NCBI GenBank assembly: GCA_002471665.1
Contig: DKQK01000025.1
Location: 40,771 to 104,770 of the forward strand
Direction: 5' to 3'
DNA: 64,000 nucleotides
Source of the DNA: Gammaproteobacteria bacterium UBA7310
GTDB lineage: Bacteria; Pseudomonadota; Gammaproteobacteria; Pseudomonadales; Ketobacteraceae
Of the stretch, positions 26,851 through 36,036 are shown piece by piece. Position 1 is the stretch's first letter, and the number at the start of each line of letters is the position of its first letter. A program made the position numbers and the translations under genes. The notes beneath the pieces were generated by a model. It did not search any database, had not been told where the DNA came from, and was given only the letters and a program-made list of their open reading frames with translations.

Positions 26851-27735
26851 ATGATGCGCATACTGTTGTTTCTTGGTACCAACCTGGCCGTGATTGCCGT
26901 TGCCAGTATCACCCTGAGTATTCTGGGGGTACCTGGTTATCTACAGCAGAACGGCACCAACCTTAACCTGCAGTCCTTATTGATATTCTGTGCGATATTT
27001 GGCTTCGCCGGCTCCTTTATCTCCCTGTTGTTGTCCAAGAAAATGGCCAAATGGAGCTCCAGGGCGCAGGTCATCACCAAACCCACCAATCACGCCGAAC
27101 AGTGGCTGCTGGAGACCGTTAACGAGTTGTCCACCAAGGCTGGTATCAAAATGCCGGAGGTGGCGGTATTCCCATCCCAGGTCTCCAACGCGTTCGCCAC
27201 CGGCTGGAACAAAAACGACGCTCTGGTGGCAGTCAGCGAAGGGCTTCTGCGGCGCTTTGACCGGGAAGAAGTACGTGCCGTGCTGGCCCATGAGATCGGC
27301 CACGTTGCCAATGGCGACATGGTGACCCTGGCGCTGATCCAGGGCATCATGAACACCTTTGTCATGTTCTTTGCCCGCATCGCCGCGTTTGTCATCGATC
27401 AGTTCTTCCGCAATGATGAAGGTGAAGGCGGCTTAGGCTTCTTTGGCCATATGGCGGTGGTGTTCCTCTTCGATATCATTTTCGGCATCCTCGCCAGTAT
27501 CATCGTCATGTGGTTTTCCCGCTGGCGTGAATTCCGCGCGGACGCCGCCGGTGCCGACCTGGCCGGACGGGGCGCCATGATCCGGGCATTGCAGAAACTG
27601 AAGGCCGAAATGGAATTACCCAATGACCTGCCCGACACCATGGTGGCATTCGGTATCCGTAACGGTAAAGTGGCCAAGTTGTTCTCGTCACACCCGCCCC
27701 TGGACGCGCGCATCGCTGCGCTCACCAACGGCTAA
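26851..27735 (+). CDS. htpX: membrane zinc protease HtpX
   Basis: 294 residues, usual length. M48-family protease that degrades damaged inner-membrane proteins alongside FtsH. The zinc motif is H147-E148-x-x-H151 (VLAHEIGHVANGD), with the third ligand expected in FRADAAGADL. Membrane helices lie at about 4-26, 40-60, 160-180 and 195-215. AGAGGATAAG gives a good ribosome site. It is preceded by a sigma32-like promoter and followed by a strong terminator, so it is monocistronic. Confidence 0.96.
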   Translation: MMRILLFLGTNLAVIAVASITLSILGVPGYLQQNGTNLNLQSLLIFCAIFGFAGSFISLLLSKKMAKWSSRAQVITKPTNHAEQWLLETVNELSTKAGIKMPEVAVFPSQVSNAFATGWNKNDALVAVSEGLLRRFDREEVRAVLAHEIGHVANGDMVTLALIQGIMNTFVMFFARIAAFVIDQFFRNDEGEGGLGFFGHMAVVFLFDIIFGILASIIVMWFSRWREFRADAAGADLAGRGAMIRALQKLKAEMELPNDLPDTMVAFGIRNGKVAKLFSSHPPLDARIAALTNG

Positions 27736-27762
27736 CTGACAACAGTACAACCGGCCAGACTG

Positions 27763-27789
27763 GAAAAGCCCGCGTAAAGCGGGCTTTTC
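27763..27789 (+). terminator. rho-independent terminator of htpX
   Basis: GAAAAGCCCGC (27763-27773) pairs with GCGGGCTTTTC (27779-27789) around a five-base loop, followed by TTTTG. It lies 28 bases after the htpX stop. Confidence 0.92.
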
Positions 27790-27865
27790 TTTTGTCGACA
27801 TTGTGGGGGGATGGGTGCAGTGAATGCCGTAACCAGCATGCTAACCGGGTCAGGCAGGCTCAGCA

Positions 27866-28984
27866 TCAGCCTTCAACGGGATACAGCACCGCATCTTCAT
27901 AACCGGTAATCACCGGTAAATAGCCACACAGTTCCCCATTCAGTTCGGCATCCCAGGTATCCACCAGCAGGGGGCGCCCTGCCAGTTCCTTAAGCTTGGT
28001 TTTGGTGGCAATTATGATGATGTTATCGCGACCCACCTGGCGAATCACCGCCGGGCTGATCTGATGATTGCCCCGACCGAATATATGCCCCTGACCACCG
28101 ATCAGGGTCACCACAATCTTCGCCGGATAGCGCTCAAGCCAATGCAGGATATCCTGTTCGGTGGCATCCATCTGCACCCATTCCTGGTTTAACAGCAAAT
28201 CCACCCCCAGCAGTGTTTTCTCCAGCCCCAGCTCATCCGCGATCGCTTTGGTGGTGGTGCCCGGGCCCAAAATATAAAGCCAGTCGCGCGCCAGCTCATC
28301 AATGATGTGCGCCGCCACCTCCTGCAGCACCAGGGCTTCAACTTCCCTGCCGCCGCACTTGACGTGTTGCAGGTAGCGTTCTTCAGCGGGAACCAGCAGC
28401 TCCCCATAGTGGCTGGCCCGCACCTGGCCCTGGCGGAAGGCGTCCTCGTCAATATCCCGCACTTCCATGGCCGCCACACTGACCAGCTGCCCCTGGATCA
28501 TTTTGATCACAATCTCCGCCGCTCCTTTGGCATGCACCGCATAGACCCCGGAATGGATCTTGACACCGGCGGGTATCCCCAGCACCGGGATACTGGTGTT
28601 TACGGCCTGATGAATATCCCGCGCGGTGCCGTCACCACCGGCAAAAACAATCAGATCAACACCCTGCTGCTGCAGCGCCCGGGCCGCCTGACGGGTATCC
28701 ACAGCACCGGTGGTGGCGGCACATTCACCGCATACCTGCATATTGAATCCGGCTTCCTGCAGGCTATCCTCCCCCATGGCTCCGCCCCAGCAAAACCACT
28801 GAATCTGGGCCTGGTATGGCTGCAATTCACGCAGAAAAATACCCACCCGCTGCAAGGCACGGGGCACCGCTCCCCGCTGCAAAGCCTGATCCACAATGGA
28901 TTCACCATCACTGCCCTTCAGGCCCACCGCCCCGCCGATACCGGCCATGGGATTCACCAGCAGTCCAAGTTTGATTTGATTCAT
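27866..28984 (-). CDS. ATP-NAD kinase-like (AcoX-type) protein
   Basis: 372 residues with the N-terminal LGLLVNPMAGIGGAVGLKGSDG and the kinase motif FAGGDGTARDIHQA (GGDGT), both typical of the NAD-kinase/diacylglycerol-kinase fold. The remainder, with a conserved AGVKIHSGVYAVH segment, follows the longer ATP-NAD/AcoX subfamily rather than housekeeping NadK (about 290 residues). The phosphate acceptor is unknown. GGAGG lies about 12 bases before the ATG. It stands alone, diverging from the membrane protein gene at 29143. Confidence 0.85.
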   Translation of the reverse strand: MNQIKLGLLVNPMAGIGGAVGLKGSDGESIVDQALQRGAVPRALQRVGIFLRELQPYQAQIQWFCWGGAMGEDSLQEAGFNMQVCGECAATTGAVDTRQAARALQQQGVDLIVFAGGDGTARDIHQAVNTSIPVLGIPAGVKIHSGVYAVHAKGAAEIVIKMIQGQLVSVAAMEVRDIDEDAFRQGQVRASHYGELLVPAEERYLQHVKCGGREVEALVLQEVAAHIIDELARDWLYILGPGTTTKAIADELGLEKTLLGVDLLLNQEWVQMDATEQDILHWLERYPAKIVVTLIGGQGHIFGRGNHQISPAVIRQVGRDNIIIIATKTKLKELAGRPLLVDTWDAELNGELCGYLPVITGYEDAVLYPVEG

Positions 28985-29142
28985 GGCAGGCTGTACTTCC
29001 TCCGGTTAGAACCACTTTGTTGCTGTGCCGCATTCTATACCACTCGGGGACAGTGGGCACGGTGTGTCCCGTTCTGACATGCAGAACCGGCTCCAAACAT
29101 GAGACACTTACCGCATGAAAAACACAACAATGACTGAATCAC

Positions 29143-29901
29143 ATGCTCATCTCTTTGAATTACGCTATTTTCGCGCTGGCTATTGCACTGAGTCTGGACC
29201 TGTATCGTCGCCCAGAGCGCTATCGGGAAGCCGCCAGACATATGCTGCTGTTTGCCATCGCCGCCCTGCTGGGTGGTTTGGCCCATCATATGGAAGCGGA
29301 AGAGGCTCACGTCAACCGCTGGTTGATGAGCCTGAACGACACCCTGCCCCGTTATTTCCGAACCGGCTCGTTCCATAACGTCTACCTGCGGGTCTGGCTG
29401 GCAACGTTTTTCGCCATTGGCCTTACCGAATACTATTTCATGCGTATCTTTCTGCACCCGCTGGCAGACCGCTATGGTTTTCAGTGGCTGAAAGGGTGTC
29501 TGGTGGTTTCGTTGATATTATTCAGTGCCGCGTCACTGCTGATCAGTCAATACTCCCTGGTGGTGATGTTTCACCTGCTCACCCATTTACTGGTGATCGG
29601 GTTTTCACTGTATCTCATTTTGGTGCAGGGGCTGCGGTTGTTCTGGCTTCTGATCGGCCTGGTGACGCTGAACCTGGCAGCGGGGGCAATCTGGTCTTTG
29701 ATGGCGCTGGGCAGCATTTCCACGGGGCCGTTGCACTACAACGACTGGTATCATCTGATTATTCTGCTGTTCCTGGTGCTGCTGCATCAGGTGCTCACCC
29801 GGGGGCGGCTGGTTGACACCCTGCATGCGCTATCCCCACCACGGCAACAACCGCATGCGCTCAAGGCACAATCTTCAGGCCCAGTGCCCGCAGGCGATTA
29901 A
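29143..29901 (+). CDS. polytopic membrane protein, unknown function
   Basis: 252 residues with about seven hydrophobic helices (near 5-20, 35-47, 85-100, 118-136, 140-165, 167-190 and 208-225). His residues at helix ends (LAHHMEAEEAH, MFHLLTHLL, HYNDWYH) might bind metal or heme, but no family was recognised. The ribosome site is weak. The last 41 bases overlap, tail to tail, the end of pdxB on the other strand, so the Pro/Gln-rich C-terminus may be dispensable or the result of stop-codon loss. Confidence 0.65.
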   Translation: MLISLNYAIFALAIALSLDLYRRPERYREAARHMLLFAIAALLGGLAHHMEAEEAHVNRWLMSLNDTLPRYFRTGSFHNVYLRVWLATFFAIGLTEYYFMRIFLHPLADRYGFQWLKGCLVVSLILFSAASLLISQYSLVVMFHLLTHLLVIGFSLYLILVQGLRLFWLLIGLVTLNLAAGAIWSLMALGSISTGPLHYNDWYHLIILLFLVLLHQVLTRGRLVDTLHALSPPRQQPHALKAQSSGPVPAGD

Positions 29902-31033
29902 TCTCCTGCTCTGCCAATACGGATTCCAGATGCGCCCGCCCCCTCAGCGTGACCGTATTGAACTCGCGCCGCACCCGATACTGCCTGCGCAAGGCGTCAA
30001 AACCCTGGGCCCGACGTTCTCTGGGTAAGCGCAGGCTGGTGCGGAGCCCCACATCATCTTCATGAATATTGTATATACGGGTAATCAACTCCCGGGCCGT
30101 GGCGGGATTGTACGTTTGCTCCCCTTGCAGGTCCAATAGCAGATTCAACTTGGGATCGATCAGATCAGCCTCCTGTATAGAGACATCACACCCCAGATGC
30201 CGGCACAGTGCCTGGTAAATCATCCAGGTTCCCCGCACCTTGCCATCAAAGCTGTAACCGGCAATGTGGGGTGTTGCGATATCCACTTTACTGGCCAGCT
30301 CAATGTTGACAAAGGGCTCGCCTTCCCACACATCCAGTACGGCCGCCAGGTCATAGCGCTCATCCAGCACCCGTGCCAACGCCATATTATCCAGCACCGG
30401 GCCACGGGAGGTGTTGATCAGCACCGCACCCGGCACCATGCTGCGCAGGCGGTGCTCATCCGCCAGGTGATGGGTGGCGTGCCTGCCTTCCTGCGTATAG
30501 GGTACGTGCAACGACACAATATCCGCCTGCCAGGCTTCATCGGCACTGACAAACTGCGCGCTGGCAGGATGCTGCCCGGATTCCTGTTGCGGGGGGTCGC
30601 ACAACAACACCCTGAGACCCAACTGTTCAGACACCGCCTGCAGGCGGGAACCCACATTACCGGCACCAATAATACCGATGGAGCGGTTGGCCAGGGTGAA
30701 GTCGCGGGCGGACTCCAACTCCAACAAAGCCGCCATCACATAGTCCACCACCGACTGGGCGTTGCATCCCGGTGCACTGCTGAACGCAATCTTCTCCTGC
30801 TGCAGATATCCCTGATCGATATGGTCAACACCAATGGTGGCGGTACCAACAAACCGCACCCGGGAACCCGCCAGGAGCGCTTCCGTCACTTTGGTAATGG
30901 AGCGCACAATCAACGCATCGGCGTGCTTTACCAGATCAGCATCCGGATCGCGCCCCGGCACCTTGATCACGGTTCCCAGGCTGCCGAAGCAGGCTTCGGC
31001 CATGGGAATATTTTCATCCACCAGAATTTTCAT
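29861..31033 (-). CDS. pdxB: erythronate-4-phosphate dehydrogenase
   Basis: 390 residues, close to the family norm of about 380. Second step of the DXP-dependent pyridoxal phosphate pathway. It has the D-2-hydroxyacid dehydrogenase layout: N-terminal MKILVDENIPMAEACF, Rossmann GIIGAGNVGSRLQ, substrate Arg in LINTSRGPVLDN, catalytic His in IATPHIAGYSFDGK, and the extra C-terminal dimerisation domain that marks PdxB. It starts three bases after the fructosamine kinase stop and overlaps the converging membrane protein gene by 41 bases. Confidence 0.95.
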   Translation of the reverse strand: MKILVDENIPMAEACFGSLGTVIKVPGRDPDADLVKHADALIVRSITKVTEALLAGSRVRFVGTATIGVDHIDQGYLQQEKIAFSSAPGCNAQSVVDYVMAALLELESARDFTLANRSIGIIGAGNVGSRLQAVSEQLGLRVLLCDPPQQESGQHPASAQFVSADEAWQADIVSLHVPYTQEGRHATHHLADEHRLRSMVPGAVLINTSRGPVLDNMALARVLDERYDLAAVLDVWEGEPFVNIELASKVDIATPHIAGYSFDGKVRGTWMIYQALCRHLGCDVSIQEADLIDPKLNLLLDLQGEQTYNPATARELITRIYNIHEDDVGLRTSLRLPRERRAQGFDALRRQYRVRREFNTVTLRGRAHLESVLAEQEINRLRALGLKIVP

Positions 31034-31036
31034 GCT

Positions 31037-31933
31037 TCAACTTAACTCACGCAGCAGTGCCGCCAGTGTATGCTCAACCTGCCCCAAATAACCAACGCCA
31101 AACAGGTTAAAGTGATTCAGCCAATGGTAGAGGTCATACAGATTACGGCGTAAAGAATGCCCATCGCGCAGAGGTAAAACAGTATGGTATGCCTCATAAA
31201 ACGCCGCTCCGGGCGCGCCAAACATGCGGCTCATGGCCAGGTCCGTTTCCGCATCACCATAATAGACCGCCGGATCAAACAAAGTGGGGGTGCCGGATGG
31301 GTCCACCGCCATATTGCCACTCCATAGATCCCCGTGCAGTAAAACAGCTGGCGGCTGATACCAACCCAGTGTGTGAGGAAGCAAGCCCAGCAGGCGATCC
31401 AGATCCTGCAGCAGTGCCCGCCGCATGCCTTTGGCCTGTGCCAGCTTGCGCTGGGGTAACAAGCGCCGCTCTGCATAAAACACCCACCAGTCCGTGTGCC
31501 AGCCGTTGATCTGGTGACTGCGCCCAATGTAATTATTATGCTCCAGGCCGTACGCCTTACCCTGCATGCTGTGCAACTGCGCCAACGCCTCGCCAAAGCG
31601 AGCCTCATGCCGGGCTTTGATGGCCGCCAGCGCTATAAACTCCATGGCCAACACCGAGCAGTGCTGCAAGCGCGCCGCCCCCAATACCGCCGGTACGCGT
31701 ATGGCGGGGCATTGATCCAGCAACTGCAAACCCAGGGCTTCTTTCTCATACATGTCCAGTTGGCCAACGGGCCCCACTTTGACAAACACAGAATCCAATT
31801 GCTGACTGTAAATTTCGTAGGTTTCGTTGATGCAACCGGCGCCGGAGGGGCGCGCCTGCGCAGTACGGTAATCGGTGCCGAGCAGGTCGCTCAGCCAGTC
31901 AAGCAATTCATTCAGAATCCGCGTATCAAGCAT
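31037..31933 (-). CDS. fructosamine kinase family protein
   Basis: 298 residues of the aminoglycoside-phosphotransferase-like kinase fold. Catalytic loop LLHGDLWSGNMAV and metal loop LFDPAVYYGDAETDLAM are intact. Members phosphorylate sugar adducts on protein amines (ribulosamine or fructosamine) so that the sugar is released, a deglycation repair. It overlaps the upstream exonuclease gene by eight bases and precedes pdxB by three, so the three form an operon. Confidence 0.9.
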   Translation of the reverse strand: MLDTRILNELLDWLSDLLGTDYRTAQARPSGAGCINETYEIYSQQLDSVFVKVGPVGQLDMYEKEALGLQLLDQCPAIRVPAVLGAARLQHCSVLAMEFIALAAIKARHEARFGEALAQLHSMQGKAYGLEHNNYIGRSHQINGWHTDWWVFYAERRLLPQRKLAQAKGMRRALLQDLDRLLGLLPHTLGWYQPPAVLLHGDLWSGNMAVDPSGTPTLFDPAVYYGDAETDLAMSRMFGAPGAAFYEAYHTVLPLRDGHSLRRNLYDLYHWLNHFNLFGVGYLGQVEHTLAALLRELS

Positions 31934-32816
31934 AATGTCGCTTCACCAGGTTGTGGAATGCCGCCCCCAGCCCCTGGGCATCCAGATACGCCAGTAGGGT
32001 ATCCGGACTGGCAGCATTGAATCTCAGATTATTCAGCGGCAGCGCGTGAGGTGGCGGATGCAGCCGAATCAACTCCCTGAACAGGAAGGCATCTTCCTCG
32101 GTATCAAGTAAGGCTGTGTACAACCGATTTGCGCCGCGCACATTCATTTCCCTGACGGCTTCCAGGTTGGCATACAGGTTTTCCAGATCATGAAAGTGCT
32201 GCACCAGAGCTCTGGCTGATTTATCACCCACCCCGGGCACGCCGGGGATATTGTCCGCACTGTCCCCCGTCAGCGCCAGCAGGTCCGCAATCTGCTCAGG
32301 GCGAACCTGCCAATGGGCCTGCAACGCCGGGTGATCCCGCTGGATATCCGCAGACCAATCCCACCACAGATCGCCCGGGGTGATCAACTGCGCAAGATCC
32401 TTATCCCGGGTCAATACAATAGACCTGAGCCCCGACAATCTGGCGGTTTGCGCCCCCAATGCCAGCCAATCATCGGCCTCATAGACCTCATCGCCGACAC
32501 AATGAACACCGATTAATTGTGTCAGGGCCCGGCACAAATGCAGTTGCCGGGCCAGATCATCATCCGGCAGTGCACGATTGGCCTTATAGGGTTGATAAAG
32601 GGTATGACGAAAGCCACTGAACAAGCTTTCATCAAAGGCAGCCAGCATATACACGGGGTTTAACGCCTGCAGCTGAGCCAACAGAGTCTTCAGATACCCA
32701 TAGACCGCGTTCACCGGCCGCCCATGGGCATCCTGAAATCGATCCGGAATGCCAAACCACGCCTGGAAGATATAGATGCTTGAATCCAGCAGATAAACCG
32801 TGTCAGATTGTCTCAA
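31926..32816 (-). CDS. 5'-3' exonuclease (Pol I N-terminal/ExoIX-like)
   Basis: About 296 residues of a FEN-type flap nuclease: acidic metal sites in YLLDSSIYIFQAWF, AAFDE, ADDWLALG and TRDKDLAQL, and the helix-3-turn-helix DNA clamp GDSADNIPGVPGVGDKSA. It lacks the polymerase domain, like E. coli Xni, which acts on flaps or Okazaki ends. The start is uncertain: there is no ATG. TTG at 32816 gives the family-typical short lead before YLLD; GTG at 32879 would add 21 residues of unlikely character. It leads the operon with fructosamine kinase and pdxB. Confidence 0.8.
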   Translation of the reverse strand: MRQSDTVYLLDSSIYIFQAWFGIPDRFQDAHGRPVNAVYGYLKTLLAQLQALNPVYMLAAFDESLFSGFRHTLYQPYKANRALPDDDLARQLHLCRALTQLIGVHCVGDEVYEADDWLALGAQTARLSGLRSIVLTRDKDLAQLITPGDLWWDWSADIQRDHPALQAHWQVRPEQIADLLALTGDSADNIPGVPGVGDKSARALVQHFHDLENLYANLEAVREMNVRGANRLYTALLDTEEDAFLFRELIRLHPPPHALPLNNLRFNAASPDTLLAYLDAQGLGAAFHNLVKRHYA

Positions 32817-33084
32817 AGTTGCTATATTCCCATCTATAACTATCTGAAAAGCGTACGATTGCACTATACAGCAGATCACACATCAGATCACCGACAAGCC
32901 AAACGGGCTAAACCCCGCCAGTGCTTTGAGGTTTTTGGATAACGGGCGCACAAAATTTACAATCCACGCCTGGGCTTTTTTGCCAGTTGATCTAAAACCG
33001 GCGACAATCAAAGCTATTAATCCTTTGGCCCACCGGAATTTACGCTTCGTTGAGACAAGAATAAGAAGTGCCAGGTTGTTACGA

Positions 33085-36036
33085 GTGAGTAAATCTATCA
33101 GACAGTCAAAACCAAGTTGGGTGACCTCTACTCTTGCCGCCTGTTCCATCGTCGGTGCGCTGATGCTCACGGCCTGTGCGCCTTCCAGCCAACGCTCAGC
33201 CTCTGCGGAAGGCCGTGACCTGACTCTGGCAGACCTCAAACACCGCGACATCAGCGTCCTGCCCCAAGAGCTTGAACCCATCCAGGCGGAACGGGTACTG
33301 CAGACCTACGAACAAGCCGTTGCCCTGTTCTCCACCCAGCAAGAGCGGGCCCTGGCCATGCGGCGCATGGCCGATCTCACCATGGTGGCCACAGAAGACC
33401 AGATGATCGAGTCTTTGGAAGAATCCCCCCTGGTGGACTCCGCTGAGTTGGCGGCAGAGGGCGATGTCCTGCAGTACGGAAAAGCAGTGGCGATCTACGA
33501 GGCACTGATCCTGGGGGCGCCCGATGGCACCGACCTGTCAGAGGAATACTATCTGCTGGCCAAGGCCTATGACCTGAGCGGGGAACAGGAAAAAGCACTG
33601 ACTACGCTCAACACCCTGGTGGCCAAATACCCCGATGGCGAGTTTACCTACGAAGCTCAGTTCCGCCGCGGCGAGCACCTGTTCCTGCTGGGGGAATATC
33701 AGCCCGCTGCCGCCGCCTACGCCTATGTGCTGAAGGCCGGACCGCAGCGGGAATTTTATGAGCACTCCCTCTACAAGCACGGCTGGAGCTTGTACAAGCT
33801 GGGTGATTACGATTTGGCGGTACAGGATTTTGTGACGCTGTTGGACGGGTACATGCCCACTCCGCCCCCGAAAACAGAAGAGGAACGGAAAGCAGAACGA
33901 CGTGAGCGCACCATCACCAAAATTGAGGCCATCCCCCTGCCGGAAGTGTCCAAGACCCAGCAGAAAACCCTCGACGACACACTGCGTGTACTCAGCATGT
34001 CCTTCTCCAACCTAGAGGGTGCCCAGAGCGTCTCGGAGTACTTCCGTAACAATGGTTCCCGGGTCTACGAATTCAAGGTTTACGCCGCGCTGGCGGAACT
34101 CTACCTGTATCAGGAGCGCTATAAGGATGCGGCGGATACCTACGCCATGTTCTCACAGAAAAATCCGCTGCACCCAATGGCGCCTTCCATGTCCTCCAAG
34201 GTCATCGACACTTACCAGAAAGGCGGTTTTCCCAGCCTGGTGTTGCCCTATAAAGAAAAGTTTGTCGATCAATACGGGGTTTACAGTGCATTCTGGGCGC
34301 GGGCAACACCGGAAGCCAGAGCCCAATACAGCAACGAGTTGAAGCAACACCTGATCGAGCTGGCCCAGCACTACCATGCCGCTGCACAAAAAACCAAATT
34401 GCCCAAGGATTATGGCGTCGCGGCCCGATGGTATCGGGAATTCCTGGCCACCTTCCCCAATGACGAAAGCGCCCCCACCATGAACATGCTGTTGGGTGAA
34501 ACCCTGTTTGCCGCCAAGGATTTCCGTCCGGCCATCGAGGAATTCGAGCGCACCGCATACGACTACCCACCCCATCCGGATGCCGAAAAAGCCGCCTACT
34601 TTGGCTTGCTGGCCCATCAGGAATATCTCAACACATTAGCCAAGGATGACCCTACCCGCCGAGGCTGGGTGGCCAAGCGCGCCAGCAGCTCCCTGCGTTT
34701 CGCAAAAACGTACCCGGCCAATGAGCACACCCCACGGATTTTGGATAACGTCATCGAAGATCAACTGCTGTTGGGTGACGTGGAGGGTGCCATTGTCACC
34801 GCGCAGCTGATCATTGAGCTGGTGCCACCGGCACCCCAGGCATTACGGGAAAAAGCCTGGATCACCTATGCCAACGGCATGTTCGACAAACAGGCCTGGG
34901 TCAAGGCCGAAGAAGCCATTACCAAGGTCTTGGAGTTCGAATCCCTGCAAGCGCAGCAGCGCGCCAAATTCAGGGAAAACCTCGCCACCAGTATCTACAA
35001 GCAGGGTGAAATCCTGGAACAGGATGGCCGCCTGGCAGAAGCCGCCGGTGAATACCTGCGGGTGGCTGCTGTGGTACCTAATGCCTCGGTGCGTGCCAAC
35101 GCGGATTACGATGCGGCCAACCTCCTGTTGAAACTGGAGGAATACGATAAGGCCATCGCGGTACTGGAATCTTTCCGCCAGCGTTTCCCCAGCCACAGCC
35201 TCACCGCCTCCATTCCGGCCAAGCTCAGTTTTGCCTACGAAAAAACCGGCAACCTTGCCATGGCCGCAGGCGAGCTGCTCACCATCGCCCTGCTCAACCA
35301 GGACAGCAACCCGGAATTGGCACGGGAAGCCCTGCTGCAAGCTGCAGAGATGCGCGAGAAAACCGGCGATACCGACGGAGCCATCGAACTGTACAAAAAG
35401 TTTGTCTGGGATTACGAGCGCCCGGTTGGCCCCCGCATGGAAGCCCAGTACAAACTGGTGAATCTGTATGAACAAGCCGGAGACAGCAATAAACGTTATT
35501 TCTGGCTGAATAAACTGGTGGAAACCCACTCCGCTGCAGGCTCGGAGCAAACAGACCGTACCCTGTATCTTGCCGCCTATGGCTCATACCACAGTGCCGA
35601 TGCCCTGTTCGCCGATTTTCGCAGTATTCGGCTGACACAGCCGCTGAAAAGCAGCCTGCGCAAGAAGAAGGCCGCCATGCAAAAAGCCAGCGCAGCCTAT
35701 ACCCGCACCGTCCAATTCGGGGTCATTGATTTCACCACGGCCGCCAATTATAAGCTGGGGGAAGTCTATCGCCTGTTTGCCCGCAGCATCATGGACAGCG
35801 AACGCCCCCGCGGCTTGGACGAACTGGCCCTGGAAGAATATGAAATCCTGCTGGAAGACCAGGCCATTCCCCTTGAAGATAAGGCCATTGCCATTTTCCA
35901 GACCAACACCGAACGTACCCTTAACGGCGTGTGGGATGAATGGGTGCAGAAGAGCTACCAATCCCTGAGTAAACTGTCCCCCGGGCGCTACAACAAAACC
36001 GAACTCACTGAGGAGTATGTTGATGACATCTATTAA
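33085..36036 (+). CDS. large TPR lipoprotein, GltD/AgmU-like component of a trans-envelope machine
   Basis: 983 residues. The GTG start gives a basic N-terminus, a hydrophobic helix and a lipobox (LMLTAC, lipid Cys31), so it is probably an outer- or inner-membrane lipoprotein facing the periplasm. The mature part is nearly all helical TPR-like repeats (for example EEYYLLAKAYDLSGEQEKAL and SLYKHGWSLYKLGDYDLAVQ) and has no further Cys. The longer frame from 32926 is rejected since it buries the signal peptide. It opens the ten-gene operon running to 43480 and overlaps the next gene by 14 bases. Similarity to M. xanthus AgmU/GltD is by size, TPR content and context only. Confidence 0.75.
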   Translation: MSKSIRQSKPSWVTSTLAACSIVGALMLTACAPSSQRSASAEGRDLTLADLKHRDISVLPQELEPIQAERVLQTYEQAVALFSTQQERALAMRRMADLTMVATEDQMIESLEESPLVDSAELAAEGDVLQYGKAVAIYEALILGAPDGTDLSEEYYLLAKAYDLSGEQEKALTTLNTLVAKYPDGEFTYEAQFRRGEHLFLLGEYQPAAAAYAYVLKAGPQREFYEHSLYKHGWSLYKLGDYDLAVQDFVTLLDGYMPTPPPKTEEERKAERRERTITKIEAIPLPEVSKTQQKTLDDTLRVLSMSFSNLEGAQSVSEYFRNNGSRVYEFKVYAALAELYLYQERYKDAADTYAMFSQKNPLHPMAPSMSSKVIDTYQKGGFPSLVLPYKEKFVDQYGVYSAFWARATPEARAQYSNELKQHLIELAQHYHAAAQKTKLPKDYGVAARWYREFLATFPNDESAPTMNMLLGETLFAAKDFRPAIEEFERTAYDYPPHPDAEKAAYFGLLAHQEYLNTLAKDDPTRRGWVAKRASSSLRFAKTYPANEHTPRILDNVIEDQLLLGDVEGAIVTAQLIIELVPPAPQALREKAWITYANGMFDKQAWVKAEEAITKVLEFESLQAQQRAKFRENLATSIYKQGEILEQDGRLAEAAGEYLRVAAVVPNASVRANADYDAANLLLKLEEYDKAIAVLESFRQRFPSHSLTASIPAKLSFAYEKTGNLAMAAGELLTIALLNQDSNPELAREALLQAAEMREKTGDTDGAIELYKKFVWDYERPVGPRMEAQYKLVNLYEQAGDSNKRYFWLNKLVETHSAAGSEQTDRTLYLAAYGSYHSADALFADFRSIRLTQPLKSSLRKKKAAMQKASAAYTRTVQFGVIDFTTAANYKLGEVYRLFARSIMDSERPRGLDELALEEYEILLEDQAIPLEDKAIAIFQTNTERTLNGVWDEWVQKSYQSLSKLSPGRYNKTELTEEYVDDIY

